Source: Lolium rigidum (Eukaryota; Streptophyta; Magnoliopsida; Poales; Poaceae). Taken from it: a stretch of 64,000 nucleotides of DNA. The notes below the pieces were generated by a model that made no database searches, was not told the DNA's origin, and saw nothing but the letters and a program-made list of their open reading frames with translations. Both the position numbers and the translations under genes were made by a program. The stretch covers positions 96,761,276 through 96,825,275 of the forward strand of contig NC_061508.1 of NCBI RefSeq assembly GCF_022539505.1, given 5' to 3'. Below, piece after piece: positions 44,988 through 57,850 of the stretch (positions are counted from its first letter, which is position 1; every line of letters begins with the position of its first letter).

Positions 44988-45087
44988 NNNNNNNNNNNNN
45001 NNNNNNNNNNNNNNNNNNNNNNNNNNNNNNNNNNNNNNNNNNNNNNNNNNNNNNNNNNNNNNNNNNNNNNNNNNNNNNNNNNNNNNN
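44988..45087. other. Assembly gap, 100 N
   Basis: Exactly 100 Ns, a conventional filler for a gap of unknown size. It begins inside the terminal repeat of one CACTA element and ends inside a 136-bp tandem array. Confidence 1.
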
Positions 45088-45780
45088 GTCCTTAACGTTT
45101 CAAAGGCGGCATGAGATCGAAAAAAAAGGCAAGTGACAAAATATCAGGAGCCAAAGATAATCCAAGAAAAGAAACTTGATAGTACATAGAGGATGACATG
45201 CGGGTCCCATTTAGCAGCAGCGGTATCACCGTTTGAGAGGCTGCAAGGGATCGAAAGAAAAAGGCAAGTGACCAAATATCAGGAGCCAAAAATAATTCAA
45301 GAAAAGAAACTTGATAGTACATAGAGGATGACATGCGGGTCCCATTTAGCGACAGCGGTATCACCGTTTGAGAGGCGGCAGGGGATCGAAAGAAAAAGGC
45401 AAGTGACCAAATATGAGGTGCCAAAAAAACTCCAAGAAAAGAAAGTTGATTGCACATAGAGGATGACATGCGGGTCCCATTTAGCGAAGCGTTCTCAACG
45501 TTTCCAAGGCGGCAAGGGATCAAAAGAAAAAAGGAAGTAGCCGAAATCGGGGGTCAAAAAAATCCAAGAATAGAAAGAATTTTGGTTCATAGAGGATGAC
45601 ATGCGGGACCCATGAGTGCCAAAAATAATCCAAAAAAAGAAATTTTATTGTACATAGAGGATGACATGCGGGTCCCATTTTGCGGCAGCGGTCTCAACGT
45701 TTCCAAGGCGGCACGGGACCAAAAGAAAAATGAAGTAGCCAGAAATCGGGGGTGAAAAAATCCAAGAAAAGAAAGATTTC

Positions 45781-46060
45781 AATTGGGCTGCATCCGGACA
45801 TCCGGGCCTTCGAACTATCCTACTTGGGCCTTTTGACTCGTACAATTTCAGCCCACTCCAAAACGAGGAAAGTTCGGATTTTTCTAAAAAGAAACGAGGA
45901 GAGTCCTATGCTTCGCAAAAACAAAAAACAAGGAGATTCAACATATAAGTTTGTTTATGTAAAAATAAAGATTTAATTTATCCGTTTGAAATAGCTCAGA
46001 GCGAAATACACTGTTTCTGTCTGCAAAATAGTCAAGATATCACATGTTTCTTGTACGGGG
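45781..46060. repeat. Array spacer, copy 1
   Basis: Non-array sequence starting AATTGGGCTGCATCCGGACA and including CATATAAGTTTGTTTATG. A second copy lies exactly 1,640 bp further right (47,421), with similar array units on both sides, so a block of the array was duplicated as a whole. Confidence 0.8.
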
Positions 46061-47420
46061 AGGCTGACATCGGAGACCCATGAGCCAGCAGCGACGTCAA
46101 CGTTTTAAAGACAGCAGAGGATCGAAAGAAAAAAATAAACCAAAAATCAGTTGAAATTTTTTCCAAAAAAATAAATATTTATCGTGCTGAGAGGATGACA
46201 TGCGGGACCCATGAGGCAGCAGCATCCTCAACGTTTCCAAGGCGACACATGATTTTAAAAAAAAGGCAAAATAGCCAGAAATTAGAGGTCAAAATAACTC
46301 CAAGAAAGGAAAGGTTTATTGTTCATAGAGGCTGACATGTTGGACCCATGAGCCAGCAGAATCCTCATTGTTTCAATGGCGGCAGGGGATCAAAAGAAAA
46401 AAGAAGTAGCCAGAAATTAGGGGTCAAAAATAACTCCAAGAAAGGAAACTTTTATTGTTCGTAGAGGATGACATGCGGGACCCATGAGCCAGCAGCTTAC
46501 TCAACGTTTCAAAGGCGGCATGAGATCGAAAGAAAAAGGCAAGTGACAAAATATCGGGAGCCAAAGATAATCCAAGAAAAGAAACTTTATTGTACATAGA
46601 GGATGACATGCGGGTCCCATTTAGCAGACGAGCGGTCTCAACGTTTCAAATGCGGCTTGAGATCAAAAGAAAAAGAAAGTTGATTGTACATAGAGGATGA
46701 CACGCGGGTCCCATGAGTCAGCATCTTACTCAACGTTTCCAAGGCGGCAGGGGATCAAAAGAAAAAGGAAATAGCCAAAAATCAGAGGGTGAAAAAAAAC
46801 CAAGAAAATGAACTTTTATAGTACATAGAGGATGACATGCGGGTCCCATGAGCCAGCAGGTTCCTCAACGTTTCAAACGTGGCATGAGATCGAAACAAAA
46901 AAGGCAAGTGACCAAATATCAGGAGCCAAAAATAATTCAAGAAAAGAAACTTGATAGTACATAGAGGATGACATGCGGGTCCCATTTAGCGACGGCGGTA
47001 TCACCGTTTGAGAGGCCGCACGGGATCGAAAGAAAAAGGCAAGTGACCAAATATGAGGTGCCAAAAAATTCCAAGAAAAGAAAGTTGATTGCACATAGAG
47101 GATGACATGCGGGTCCCATTTAGCAGCAGCTCTCAACGTTTCCAAGGCGGCAAGGGATCAAAAGAAAAAAGGAAGTAGCCAGAAATCAGGGGGTCAAAAA
47201 AATCCAAGAATAGAAAGAATTTTGGTTCATTGAGGATGACATGCGGGACCCATGAGTGCTAAAAATAATCCAAAAAAAGAAATTTTATTGTACATAGAGG
47301 ATGACATGCGGGTCCCATTTTGCAGCGGCGGTCTCAACGTTTCCAAGGCGGCACGGGACCAAAAGAAAAATGAAGTAGCCGGAAATCGGGGGTGAAAAAA
47401 AATCCAAGAAGAAAGATTTC

Positions 47421-47695
47421 AATTGGGGTGCATCTGGACATCTGGGCCTTCGAACTATCCTGCTTGGCCTTTTGACTCGTACAATTTTAGCCCACTCCAA
47501 AACAGGAAAGTTCGGAATTTTCTAAAAAAAACAGGAAAGTCCTATGCTTCGCAAAAACAAAAAAAAGGGGATTCAACATATAAGTTTGTTTATGTAAAAA
47601 TAAAGATTTATTTTATCCGTTTGAAATAGCTCAGAGCGCAATACACTGTTTATTGTCTGCAAAATAATCAAGATATCACATGTTTGTTGTACGGG
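47421..47695. repeat. Array spacer, copy 2
   Basis: Starts AATTGGGGTGCATCTGGACA, homologous to 45,781-46,060. The unit just left of it (TTTTGGTTCAT at 47,220) also matches 45,580 and 49,947. Confidence 0.8.
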
Positions 47696-50498
47696 GAGGC
47701 TGACATCGGGGACCCATGAGCCGACGAGCGTCGTCAACGTTTTAAAGGCGGCGAGGGATGGAAAGAAAAAAATAAACCAAAAATCTGTTGGTAAAAAATC
47801 CAAGAAAAGAAACATTTTCGTTCTAAGAGGATGACATGCGGGACCCATGAGGCAGCAGCATCCTCAGCGTTTATTGTTCATAGAGGCTGACATGTGGGAC
47901 CCGTGAGCCAACAGCGTCCTCAACGTTTTAAAGGCTGCAGGAGATGGAAAGAAAAAATAAGCCAAAAATCGTTTGGTAAACAAAATCCAAGAAAAGAAAC
48001 ATTTACCGTTACGAGAGGATGACATGCGGGACCCATGAGGCAGCAGCATCCTCACGATTTCAAGGCGGCAGGGGATCAAAAGAAAAAAAAGGAAATATCC
48101 AGAAATTGATTAGGGGTTCAAAATAAATCCATCAAAGGAAACATTTATTGTTCATAGATTGATGACATGTGGGACCGACCTGCCAACATCGTCCTCATCG
48201 TTTCAGAGGGGGCAGGAGATCAAAAGAAAAAGGCAAATAGCCAGAAATTAGGGGTCAAAAATAACTCCAAGAAAGAAAACTTTTATTGTCGTAGAGGATG
48301 ACATGCGGGACCCATGAGCCAGCAGCTTAGTCAACGTTTCAAAGGCGGCATGAGATCGAAAGAAAAAGGCAAGTGCCAAAATATCGGGAGCCAAAGATAA
48401 TCCAAGAAAAAACTTTATTGTACATAGAGGATGACATGCGGGTCCCATTTAGCGACGGCGGTCTCAACGTTTCAAATGCTGCTTGAGATCAAAAAAAAAA
48501 GTTGATTGTACATAGAGGATGACATGCGGGTCCCATGAGTCAGCAGCTTACTCAACGTTTCCAAGGCAGCAGGGATCAAAAGAAAAAAATCCAAGAAAAA
48601 AACTTTTATAGTACATACAGGATGACATGCGGGACCCATTTTGCAGCAGCGGTCCCAACGTTTCAAATGCGACTTGAGATCAAAAGAAAAAGAAAGTAGC
48701 CAGAAATTAGGCGGTCAAAAAATCCAAGAAAAGAAAGTTGATGGACATAGAGGATGACATGCGGGTCCCATGAGCCGACGAGGTTCCTCAACGTTTCAAA
48801 CGTGGTATGAGATCGAAAGAAAAAGGCAAGTGACCAAATATCGGGATCCAAAAATAATTCAAGAAAAGAAACTTGATTGTACATAGAGGCCGACATGTGG
48901 GACCTATGAGCCGACAGAGTCCTCAACGTTTCAAAGGCGGCAGGGGATCAAAAGAAAAAGGGAATAGCCAAAAATCAGAGGGTGAAAAAAAAACCAAGAA
49001 AATGAACTTTTATAGTACATAGAGGATGACATGCGGGTCCCATGAGCCAGCAGCGTTTCAAACGTGGCATGAGATCGAAATAAAAAGGCAAGTGACCAAA
49101 TATCAGGATCCAAAAATAATTTAAGAAAAGAAACTTGATTGCACATAGAGGCTGACATGTGGGACCTATGAGCCAGCAGAGTCCTCAACGTTTCAAAGGC
49201 GGCAGGGGATCAAAAGAAAAAGGAAATAGCCAAAAATCAGAGGGTGAAAAAAACCAAGAAAATGAACTTTTATAGTACATAGAGGATGACATGCGGGTCC
49301 CATGAGCCTGCAGGTTCCTCAACGTTTCAAACGTGGCATGAGATCGAAAGGAAAAGGCAAGTGACCAAATATGAGGAGCCAAAAATAATTCAAGAAAAGA
49401 AAGTTTTATAGTACATAGAGGATGACATGCGGGTCCCATTTAGCAGCAGCGGTATCACCATTTGAGAGGCTGCACGGGATCGAAAGAAAAAGGCAAGTGA
49501 CCAAATATGAGGAGCCAAAAATAATTCAAGAAAAGAAAGTTTTATAGTACATAGACGATGACATGCGGGTCCCATTTAGCAGCAGCGGTATCACCGTTTG
49601 AGAGGCGGCAGGGGATCGAAAGAAAAAGACAAGTGACCAAATATGAGGTGCCAAAAATAATTCAAGAAAAGAAAGTTTTATAGTACATAGAGGATGACAT
49701 GCGGGTCCCATTTAGCAGCAGCGGTATCACCGTTTGAGAGGCGGCAGGGGATCGAAAGAAAAAGGCAAGTGACCAAATATGAGGTGCCAAAAAAACTCCA
49801 AGAAAAGAAAGTTGATTGCACATAAAGGATGACATGCGGGTCCCATTTAGCAGCAGCGGTCTCAACGTTTCCAAGGCGGCAAGGGATTAAAAGAAAAAGG
49901 AAGTAGCCAGAAATCAGGGGGTCAAAAAAATCCAAGAATAGAAAGAATTTTGGTTCATAGAGGATGACATGCGGGACCCATGATCCTGCATCGTAAACGG
50001 CTCGATCGGAGAGCGTTGAACGAGATGGCGCGATCGAGAAAAAAACAATGCCGGAGAGGCTGCCATCCGGGCCCTACATCCCTCGGCGGTGCGGATTTGC
50101 GTTGACTCGGCCGGCGAACCCGAGATTTCGAGATGCACCACGTCCCGGGACACCATACGCCACGTTTTGGCCGTTTTCGTCGGGCTAGGTGGCCTCAAAA
50201 ACGAGAAAAAAAACGTTTTGACATGCACAACGGAGAGACCAAAAATCGTCGACCATGGTCACCAGCAACCACGGCGCGACTTCAACTTCGTCGGCCATGG
50301 CAACTTTTCTTGTAGTGATAGGTATTTGCAGGAAAGACAACATAAACATCGCTAAGATAGTTAATACCGAGTTAATAAGAACCAACCTATCACCATAGGA
50401 TAGTAGCTTCCCTTTCCAGCATCCTAATTTACTTTCAAACCGTGTTTCTACCGGATACCAATCTGCATTCCTGAGTTTTCTGTAATGGATTGGAATAC

Positions 50499-52592
50499 CT
50501 AAGTATCTAAAGGGAAGTTGTCCAGCATCACATCCAAAGATCTGCTTATACTGGTCTTGCTCCTCCTTTGCCTTTCCAAAAAAAAAATCTCACTCTTATG
50601 AAAGTTAATCTTGAGTTCCGATAATTCTTCAAAGAGACACAAAATTAGTTTCATATTAACAGCTTTGTTGAGATCATGTTCCAAAAAAAGGATAGTATCA
50701 TCGGCATATTGTAGTATAGAGAGACCTCCCTCAACTAAATGTGGAATTAATCCTCCTACTTGACCATCCTCTTTGGCTCGTTCAATTAAGATGGCAAGCA
50801 TATCCACTACAATATTAAAAAGCATTGGAGACAGAGGGTCCCCTTGCCTTAGACCTTTTTTGTCTGAAAATAATGACCAATGTCATCATTCACCTTCACC
50901 CCAACACTACCTCCATGCACGAATTGTTGCACTAATCTACTCCATTCTGGATCAAATCCTTTCATTCTTAATGTTTGTTGTAAAAAAGGCCATTTCACCT
51001 TGTCGTATGCTTTCTCGAAATCGATCTTAAATAACACCCCATCCATCTTCTTAGTATGTAGCTCATGAAGTATGACTGCCCCTTCCAAAATATTCCTACC
51101 TGGCATGAATGCTGATTGAGTTGGCTTTATAACTCTCGGGGCAATCCCCGATATGCGATTAGTACCAACTTTAGTGAATATCTTAAAACAGACATTAAGT
51201 AAACAAATAGGTATATATTGTTGAATCTGAACAACATTCTGTTTCTTGGGTAGTAATGTGATAACTCTAAAATTCAGTTTATAAAGAGGCAAGTCCCCAT
51301 TAGTAAACTGTGAAAACAAAGTCATCAGATCACCTTTTATTACTTCCCAAATTTTTTTATAAAACTCGGCTGGAAAGCCATCCGGCCCAGGAGCTTTATT
51401 CAGCTCCATTTGTGAAATTGCTTGAAAAACCTCCTCTTCAGTAAAAGGGGCCGTCAAGATCTCATTCTCAATTGTTGAAATGCGTGACATCATGAATTTC
51501 CTCTTCAACTAAGGAAATACTAGTTGGTGCCGGTGCTCCAAATAATTTCTTGTAGAATTCAGTAATATAGACCTTTAAATTATCTTCCCCAACAATAGTC
51601 CCCTCCTGTTGCTCAAGTTGGAAGATTTTCTTCTTTCGGTGTTTACCATTTTCTATTAAGTGAAAATATCTCGTATTATTACCCCCTTCCTGAATATGTT
51701 TTACCTTCGCTCTCTGGGCCCATTTGGACTCCTCTTCTCTTCTTAGTTTATTCAGACTATCATTTGTCTTTTTTTAATTCCTCCCTTTCATTTGTATTCA
51801 AAATGTTTGTTTCTGCTTTCAAATCCAGATGATCAATGATCTTTAATAATCTCTCTTTCTCTTTCTTGTATTTTCCACTCTGATTTTTTGCCCATCCCTT
51901 AAGGAATTTTCTAATGTGTCTTAGTCTATTCAACCAAATTTCCATCGGACTAGCTCCACCTATAACCGAGTTCCACTCCTTTACTACCATATCAAAAAAA
52001 CCTTCTTGGCGCAACCAATGTAGCTCAAAAGAAATTTTCGCTTGGTTACCCAGGTGTGCTTTCACTCCTGAATCGATTAGTATTGGAGTATGATCAGAAT
52101 CAGCTCTAGTTAAAGCTCTAACAGTCACTAAAGGAATTTTTTGTTCCCACGAGATTGATGCTAGAACTCTATCTAGCTTCTCATATGTAGGTTCATTTTT
52201 CCTACTTTCCCATGTAAATTGTCTCCCAGTGAGAGCAATTTCACGCAAGTTCAGGTGCTCAATAATTTCATTAAAAACAAAAGGTCAACGCGCTTTGAAA
52301 TTATTATTATTTTTCTCCTCCCTTTACGAATAATATTGAAATCACCTCCTACCAACATAGGTAGCGTTTCAGATTCACAAGTTCTCACTAATTCAGCCAA
52401 AAATTCTTCTTTATGCTCATCTTGGGCAGCCCCATAGACCGTCACCAGAATCCATTCAAATCCATCTGTCTTACATTTGATATGAAGCTTAACACAAAAA
52501 TCTCCCGTACTTACTTTTAACACTTGTAGCGTATCGAGTTTATTCCCACTATAATACCTCCTGAGCGACCATGTGGTGGTAAGCAAAACCAA
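50499..52592 (-). pseudogene. LINE ORF2: endonuclease and RT, broken
   Basis: Endonuclease: LVTVYGAAQDEHKEEF, PMLVGGDFNIIRKG (catalytic GDFN) near 52,360, GRQFTWESRKNEPTYEKLDR and SDHTPIL (catalytic SDH) near 52,090. Reverse transcriptase: MELNKAPGPDGFPAEFYKKI near 51,400, ITLLPKKQNVVQ, SAFMPGRNILEGAVILHE, FKIDFEKAYDKVKWPFLQQ near 51,010, GSVGVKVNDDIG, MLFNIVVDMLAILIE, and the catalytic SILQYADDTILFLEHD near 50,710. Frameshifts lie at about 50,830, 51,510 and 52,250. All active-site residues named are present, but the ORF is interrupted and has no C-terminus. Confidence 0.88.
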
Positions 52593-52769
52593 GAGAAGTT
52601 ATATCCTGCCGCTAATTACTTTAAAAAAGGGATCGAGAAATTAGATCTCCCAGCTTCCAACAAAGCAATGAAGTCTAATTTATGTTCCCGAATCGCCTCT
52701 TTGACAAACAAATACTTCGCAGTATCACCAAAACTCCTGGATTCCAGTTAATACCTTTTAGATTCTGCA

Positions 52770-53640
52770 TTATGAAAATTGTTTTTTAAATCTTTTCCTA
52801 GTACTTTTACGGATATTGTTAGTACCATATACTTTCCTTTGTATAATTTTTTTAACTTTCACCACTGGTTTAAGATGTTCCAGGTGATCATCTAAATCCA
52901 GTGGGATATCATCATCATCTATCAAATCCTCACAAAAGGTGGATACTTTTGACAATACAAGAGTCTCCAAACCTTCCTCCATATTCTCAATCTCATTCTT
53001 TTTTTCTCCAAAATCGTTAAAATACGTTCCTCTTCCACCATTTTAAGCCCTTTAACAGATTTACCTATCTCTCCAGTTGAATTTCCTAAGGATATATCTA
53101 AGCGATCCGCTCTCTTAACTATTTCAGAATCTGTAATATTAATAATAGAGTGCATGGGGATTGTTAACTAACCTGAAGAGAAAGACTCATCACGCAACTG
53201 TGCCTTCTTCATCGCCTTTTCCATCTGAGGCATGTCTGCATTAGGCTGGACACCCAACCGGGTACTCGACCTCACACCAATAGTGGGCTTCGGAATTCCC
53301 CCAAATGTGATTACCTCCTCTATAGAAGCGCAATGAGATACAAAATCATTCTCAAACTAAAGATATAGATGTAGTGTGCATAGCTTTGTTAGATGAATAT
53401 TCAAAAGGGATAGGAGACTCACCAGCAGTCTTCGTAGATGAGGCATTCCTCATTGTACCCTGAAGATCGACTGTAGTCTTCTCCCCTTTCTTTTGAACCA
53501 AAGAGCTTCCCATAGCATGTGCCATTTGTTTGACCACGGGTTCCAATGAAAGAGCTGCAGCATTAACATGACTTCCATGAGATATAGGACGCAAAAAATT
53601 AGTTGGCATACCTAGGCCCCAAATCAATAGATGTATCATT
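52770..53640 (-). pseudogene. LINE ORF1 remains
   Basis: Minus-strand pieces before the endonuclease: SLEPVVKQMAHAMGSSLVQK and TMRNASSTKTAGESPIPFEY at 53,352-53,639, then VRSSTRLGVQPNADMPQMEK and KKAQLRDESFSSG at about 53,170-53,275, then an acidic stretch (EDLIDDDDIPLDLDD) and basic end (RKSTRKRFKKQF). RSSTRLG...PNAD is a phrase seen near the C-terminus of plant LINE ORF1 proteins. The zinc-knuckle region is not found. Confidence 0.6.
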
Positions 53641-53680
53641 AAAATTCGGATTATGAGAAAACAACCGAGTCAGCTAGAAA

Positions 53681-54905
53681 AATACAAAGTTGATGCAGGC
53701 TGCGAGCACCTCAGCTAGTGCTGCAAGCGCACAACGGCAACGCACCAAGAGGGAGTAGGTCACTTTTTCTTCTTTGGTGAAGGAAAATGTTGCTGCAGAC
53801 TGCATCCTGCCTAATGTTGCAGCGCCCCTGTCGACTCGAGTGGTGATAGCACACAAGCGTTTTCGGCGGTATTGCTCGCAGATTGCCCAGTCGGGGAATG
53901 TGTTCTCTACGTGTCAGGCGGCCATACAACACTTCAAATTCATCATGTCCCAGTAAGATCTCTCTTTGCAAATGACAGGAGAACCATTCCCAATACGCAC
54001 CTACGAAAATAGTGAACATTTGTATCATGGGAACATTGCTTTAGGAGGAGCGGCGGAGGACAACTTTACTTAGCAGAATGCAGCGTCACACAGTTCTCAG
54101 CAGTAACTTCCTTGTGTCATCTAGGCTAAGCTTTACCGCTTTAGCACCGACTTTTCCTCCTATACATCGTCCTCCGAGAGCTTTTGCTAGGCTAGAGTAG
54201 GAAGTTGACCTGTGAGGTCTTGGCAATTCACCATCGCCTTTCTTTGCTTGCCGGTGGTTCGTAGCTAGCTTAGGGCGTGAGTGATGAGCGGCGTGCAGGA
54301 CAGTGAAAACAAAAGTCAAAAGATCATATATCACGGGGCTACGTAGCACAGCGTCCGCTCTAATTGTGCTCCATCGTTTTATTGGCATTCATGCTGGCGC
54401 CAGGGACTCCACGGTACATCCGTCTTGGCCGATGCCTGAGCCGTTTGGCCGAGGCACCGTCAGGGACAGTCAGAAGTAGTCTCTGTAAAAACATGGTAAG
54501 CTGAGACAGGTAAGTCTAAATAGCAGCAACCAATCATTGAGATGAGGAACGGAACAGCATAGTTGCATACGCGAGGCAAGTAGTCCTTTCCTTGCTTCCA
54601 ATTCTATATTGTCCAGATCCACCAAACTTTATGCTCCCCTCAAGTTCAGATCCAACAACTACGATACAAACTAAGAAACAAACACCACAAGTTAAGAGGA
54701 AACACCGGCCGAAGCTCACAAGTCCGTCGGGATATTGCCCAGCTCCGATCGATCGTTCCACATTGCCAGCGTGGCATGCAGTACTCTTTTTTCTTTTTTG
54801 CATGAACTGACAGAAAGAGCCGATGGAAACGTCTCTTGACATGTCAGGGATGTTCACACACGCCTTTGGTTGCCCCCAAGGTACAGTGTTTTATGCCAAT
54901 GTTTG
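53681..54905. other. No gene assigned
   Basis: Unique-looking sequence. At 53,774-53,956 the plus strand reads VVIAHKRFRRYCSQIAQSGN, which looks protein-like but has no domain I know. Otherwise no supported frame. Confidence 0.4.
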
Positions 54906-54979
54906 TACTCCCTCCGTCTCACGAAAGTTGTCTGAGATTTAATCAAATCCTAGACGAGTTTGATAGGATAGAGGGAGTA
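54906..54979. mobile_element. Stowaway-type MITE, 74 bp
   Basis: Left end TACTCCCTCCGTCTCACGAA; right end TTTGATAGGATAGAGGGAGTA without its first base. Very short and probably internally deleted. Confidence 0.65.
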
Positions 54980-56790
54980 TATCCATTTTATGTTTTTTTA
55001 ACAAGGCAAAACAAATCCGTTTTCATTACTAATAAAGAAAGGAGTTTTTGATTTTACAAGGGCGGAGACGGTATTACATTGCTCAAGAATTTTGCTCCGG
55101 CTAAACTCCATACTTTTGCCTCATCTTTAATATTAGCGATGACTATGGTCGTGGCAGATGAATTGTGTTGAAATACCCTTGAATTGCCAACCGTCCAAAT
55201 TCCTCAAGAGATTAGCATGGTTATAATAAGGCCATTTATTTTCTTATAATGTATATATGGCAGTAAGTAGTTTCAGTACAGGCTTATATTACAAAACGAA
55301 GGGAATAGTTCTCTGCAGGCCTTTCGTGCTAAAAGAAGTGTATGAGCTGAAAGTTCTAGTTCGTGGACGCCCATGGATTATGCATTTGCGATTCCCCTTC
55401 CCTATCTGTCCCCAAATGATTGAGCAGGACAAGGTTAAGAGAAATAAATAACTTACTACTAGATACTAGATCATCAGGCCAACTTTTTTCCATGGTGTTC
55501 TTGATTAAACAAGTACAGAGGCGGCACGGCCCTGCGCCAGGACAGCCAATAATAAAGATGCTCCTCCTCCTAATCTTCCACTGTATTTATCGCCGTTTAT
55601 TCCCGGGAGATCTGTTGGGCTCGTACCACGCTCCGGCCTCCGGTGAATGATTAAGGGTAAGGAAGATGGGAGTCCGGCCAGTCCCTCACCGATTCATAAT
55701 CGGGGACCGTGTGTGTGGGTTCGGTTCACCTACTGGCTTGTTGGCAGATTTTCTTCGACGGTGGTTGCCCAGAAACAAAGGGCAAGATCAACGAGCAAAT
55801 GGAGCAGTCTCTGGTTTTGGCAAATGGATGGTAGCTGGCGACGCAAAGGCTGCAAGCTAAGATGGTCGTAGAACTTTAGGACGTCGGGTCTGCAACGCAT
55901 AGACTGTCAGTGGCTCGCCGATGACCCTGTCCTGAGTGCCTGTTTGGAACACAAGAGTTTTCTCCATTTTCTAGAAGCACCGAGGACGATGGACAATGGA
56001 ACATCGCTATTGGCAATGCATCGGTAATTCAGCTCACTGCAATTACCATTAGCTGGTTGTTCTTGACAGTCATGTACTATACAACTCACTGCAAATTTGT
56101 AAATGTTGCTGCAGTTGAGTATTGCAACAGTCGGCATGCAGTGGTTGGACGCCGTGCTGCATGTGGCTCCTGCAGCGATCCCGATGCAGGTTAGAATAAT
56201 ATGCCGCGATTAGCTAGAATAATAGTACGGTCTTGATTTGGAAAATCGTCTGATTGGTTTACGAGCTAAGCTATTCTATCGTCAGGTTACTAGTTTAGTC
56301 GGCTCATCCTCTGCGTCCCGTTGACAAAAGAATGTACTGGAGACGATGCCTTGAGAAGGGACAAATATTCAAACAAAGGCTGATTAAACTTGGTTTGAAC
56401 GCGCTGTGCTCTGACATATTTGTTGTACACAACTGAAGATGCCTAGAGCCACTTGAACATTTTTTCTACTTGTGTTGCAAGTTTGAAATGACCTATGGAC
56501 AAGAACATATCTGGTGTGAAATGAGCCCACAGAGAAGTGTCTCGGTGATAAACCCTTATGTAATGAAATAGTTTTTCAATTTTTATTGCTTCAACACCGT
56601 CCCAGCAAGACGATACGACCAACTGCAGTATCTCTCGACATCATTGGGACTCCGAGTAGGTGGAGAAACAAGGGTACGGTATACAGTTTGGGCTCTGGAG
56701 AGCATATGCTCCCAGGTAAACAATAACTTTGAAAAACGTAAAACTAAAAAATCTGAATTTTGGTGTACTGGTTTTATTACTATGATCATG
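54980..56790. other. No gene assigned
   Basis: Unassigned sequence with scattered short frames and no recognisable domain. Confidence 0.4.
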
Positions 56791-57850
56791 TGATGGAAAC
56801 ATACCCTAAGGCAATAATAAAGTGTATTATTATATATATTTCTATTTCATAATTAAGCTTACAGTTCAATGCTATAATAATTGTATTAGTTTTGAACATA
56901 ATTGATATTGGAGCAAAACCCTAATACATACGTGGAATTATAAGCGCCATAATAATGTCCCTAATTCTTATATCACTGATAGTTTTGGTGTCCTAACTAT
57001 GGGCAAATACTAATATGTTATGAGGTTGCCAGTGATATAGATAAACGACTTTGTTAGTTGAACAAAGACGGTGGAATAACCCCAAGTTGATATACCGTGA
57101 AACACATCGTTGATCTAGTTATGGGCAGTTTCTCAAATGATATAACTATTACCTTTACTAAGATCGTTAGACCAGAAGACTTATATGAACATGAATACGA
57201 TACAGTGCGTGTCAGGAATCTTCGAACGTTACCTGCTGACCGAGTAACTACAAAGTTGATCCTTGTTCGTACCAGATAGTATTTCGATGTTCGTATGAAG
57301 TAGTTATGGAAATTGTTACTCCAGCGATGGAGAAATATATGCACTGTGGACGCCCACCCAGTTATCATGATCGTCTAGCCAAATAAGTGACTAAATCATT
57401 ACGTCAGAGGAACACCGATAATATGGACTGAGTAGAGTACATGCCGGGTAACGAAGAAACATAATAGTTCCACCTCGGGATATATGAAGCATCGATAAGC
57501 AATACGACGATTATCGAAAGTAATGCATGAGGTTCACATGATAAAAGAGTTGTATGATACATGCGGGGGATGTTTCGGCAATCAAGTGCCCGCTATCATC
57601 CATTGTATCAGAAGGTGTTTCGAACATGTCCGCATATATCCGAACCCATACGATCACACACTTAACAGCCAACGACAGCGTATGTGAATAGAGATAATAA
57701 GGAAAGTGGCTCCGAAAATTGTTCGGGCTCGAAATATTCAGGAGGTGTCCATAATATTGTAGAGAGTATTCGAAGTGGTTTCAACTATTTTTGGATGGTA
57801 CCGGAAGGTTCTAGAACATCTTGGAAGTTCCGTATATTCCGCGTAGTCAT
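56791..57850 (+). mobile_element. Copia LTR (Angela clade), truncated
   Basis: Starts TGATGGAAACATACCCTAAG then GCAATAATAAAG, the start of an Angela-clade LTR. It continues through diverged LTR sequence (GGCAGTTTCTCAAATGATAT, ACCCAGTTATCATGATCG, GATGTTTCGGCAATCAAGTG, GGTACCGGAAGGTTCTAG). It stops near 57,850 without a recognisable CA end, and the gag fragment begins within about 35 bases. Confidence 0.7.

Larger units (their letters stand above)
45088..49983. repeat. 136-bp tandem array with higher-order structure
   Basis: Units built on GATGACATGCGGGTCCCAT, TCAACGTTTC-AAAGGCGGCA, GGGGATC-AAAAGAAAAAGG, AAGTAGCCAGAAATC and CCAAGAAAAGAAA. Successive GATGACATGCGGGT motifs at 49,421, 49,557 and 49,693 are 136 bp apart. 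About 30 units, partly deleted or diverged. Minus-strand frames through it repeat MSSSMYYQVSFL-like phrases and are products of the repeat, not genes. Confidence 0.9.
45088..50317 (-). mobile_element. Second CACTA element, right part with tandem array
   Basis: The right terminus at 50,317 reads, reverse-complemented, CACTACAAGAAAAGTTGCCA, a CACTA end different from that of the element at 40,535. The subterminal part (49,985-50,300) has CCATGGTCGACGATTTTTGG and repeated ACGTTTTG. It continues left into the 136-bp array up to the gap; that the array belongs to this element is inference. The next three bases, ATA, would be the target duplication. The left end is not visible. Confidence 0.65.
50321..53680 (-). 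mobile_element. L1-like LINE, 3' end missing
   Basis: Minus-strand LINE with ORF1 remains (about 52,770-53,640), endonuclease, and most of the reverse transcriptase. It is cut at 50,320 by the CACTA terminus. Its missing C-terminal region, 3' tail and poly-A should lie on the other side of that CACTA element, that is, in or left of the gap. Same broad family as the LINE at 21,948-28,408. Confidence 0.8.

Noticed and set aside
45092..49935. Many minus-strand reading frames of 60-140 codons with similar sequences (MSSSMYYQVSFL, FFRSHAAFETL).
   Set aside because: They follow the 136-bp tandem array; the repeated protein is a by-product of the repeat, units are frameshifted against each other, and no domain is present.
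45088..49983. CRISPR-like or satellite locus.
   Set aside because: Units are contiguous 136-bp repeats without unique spacers of constant length, in a plant genome and next to a CACTA end; a transposon array explains it.
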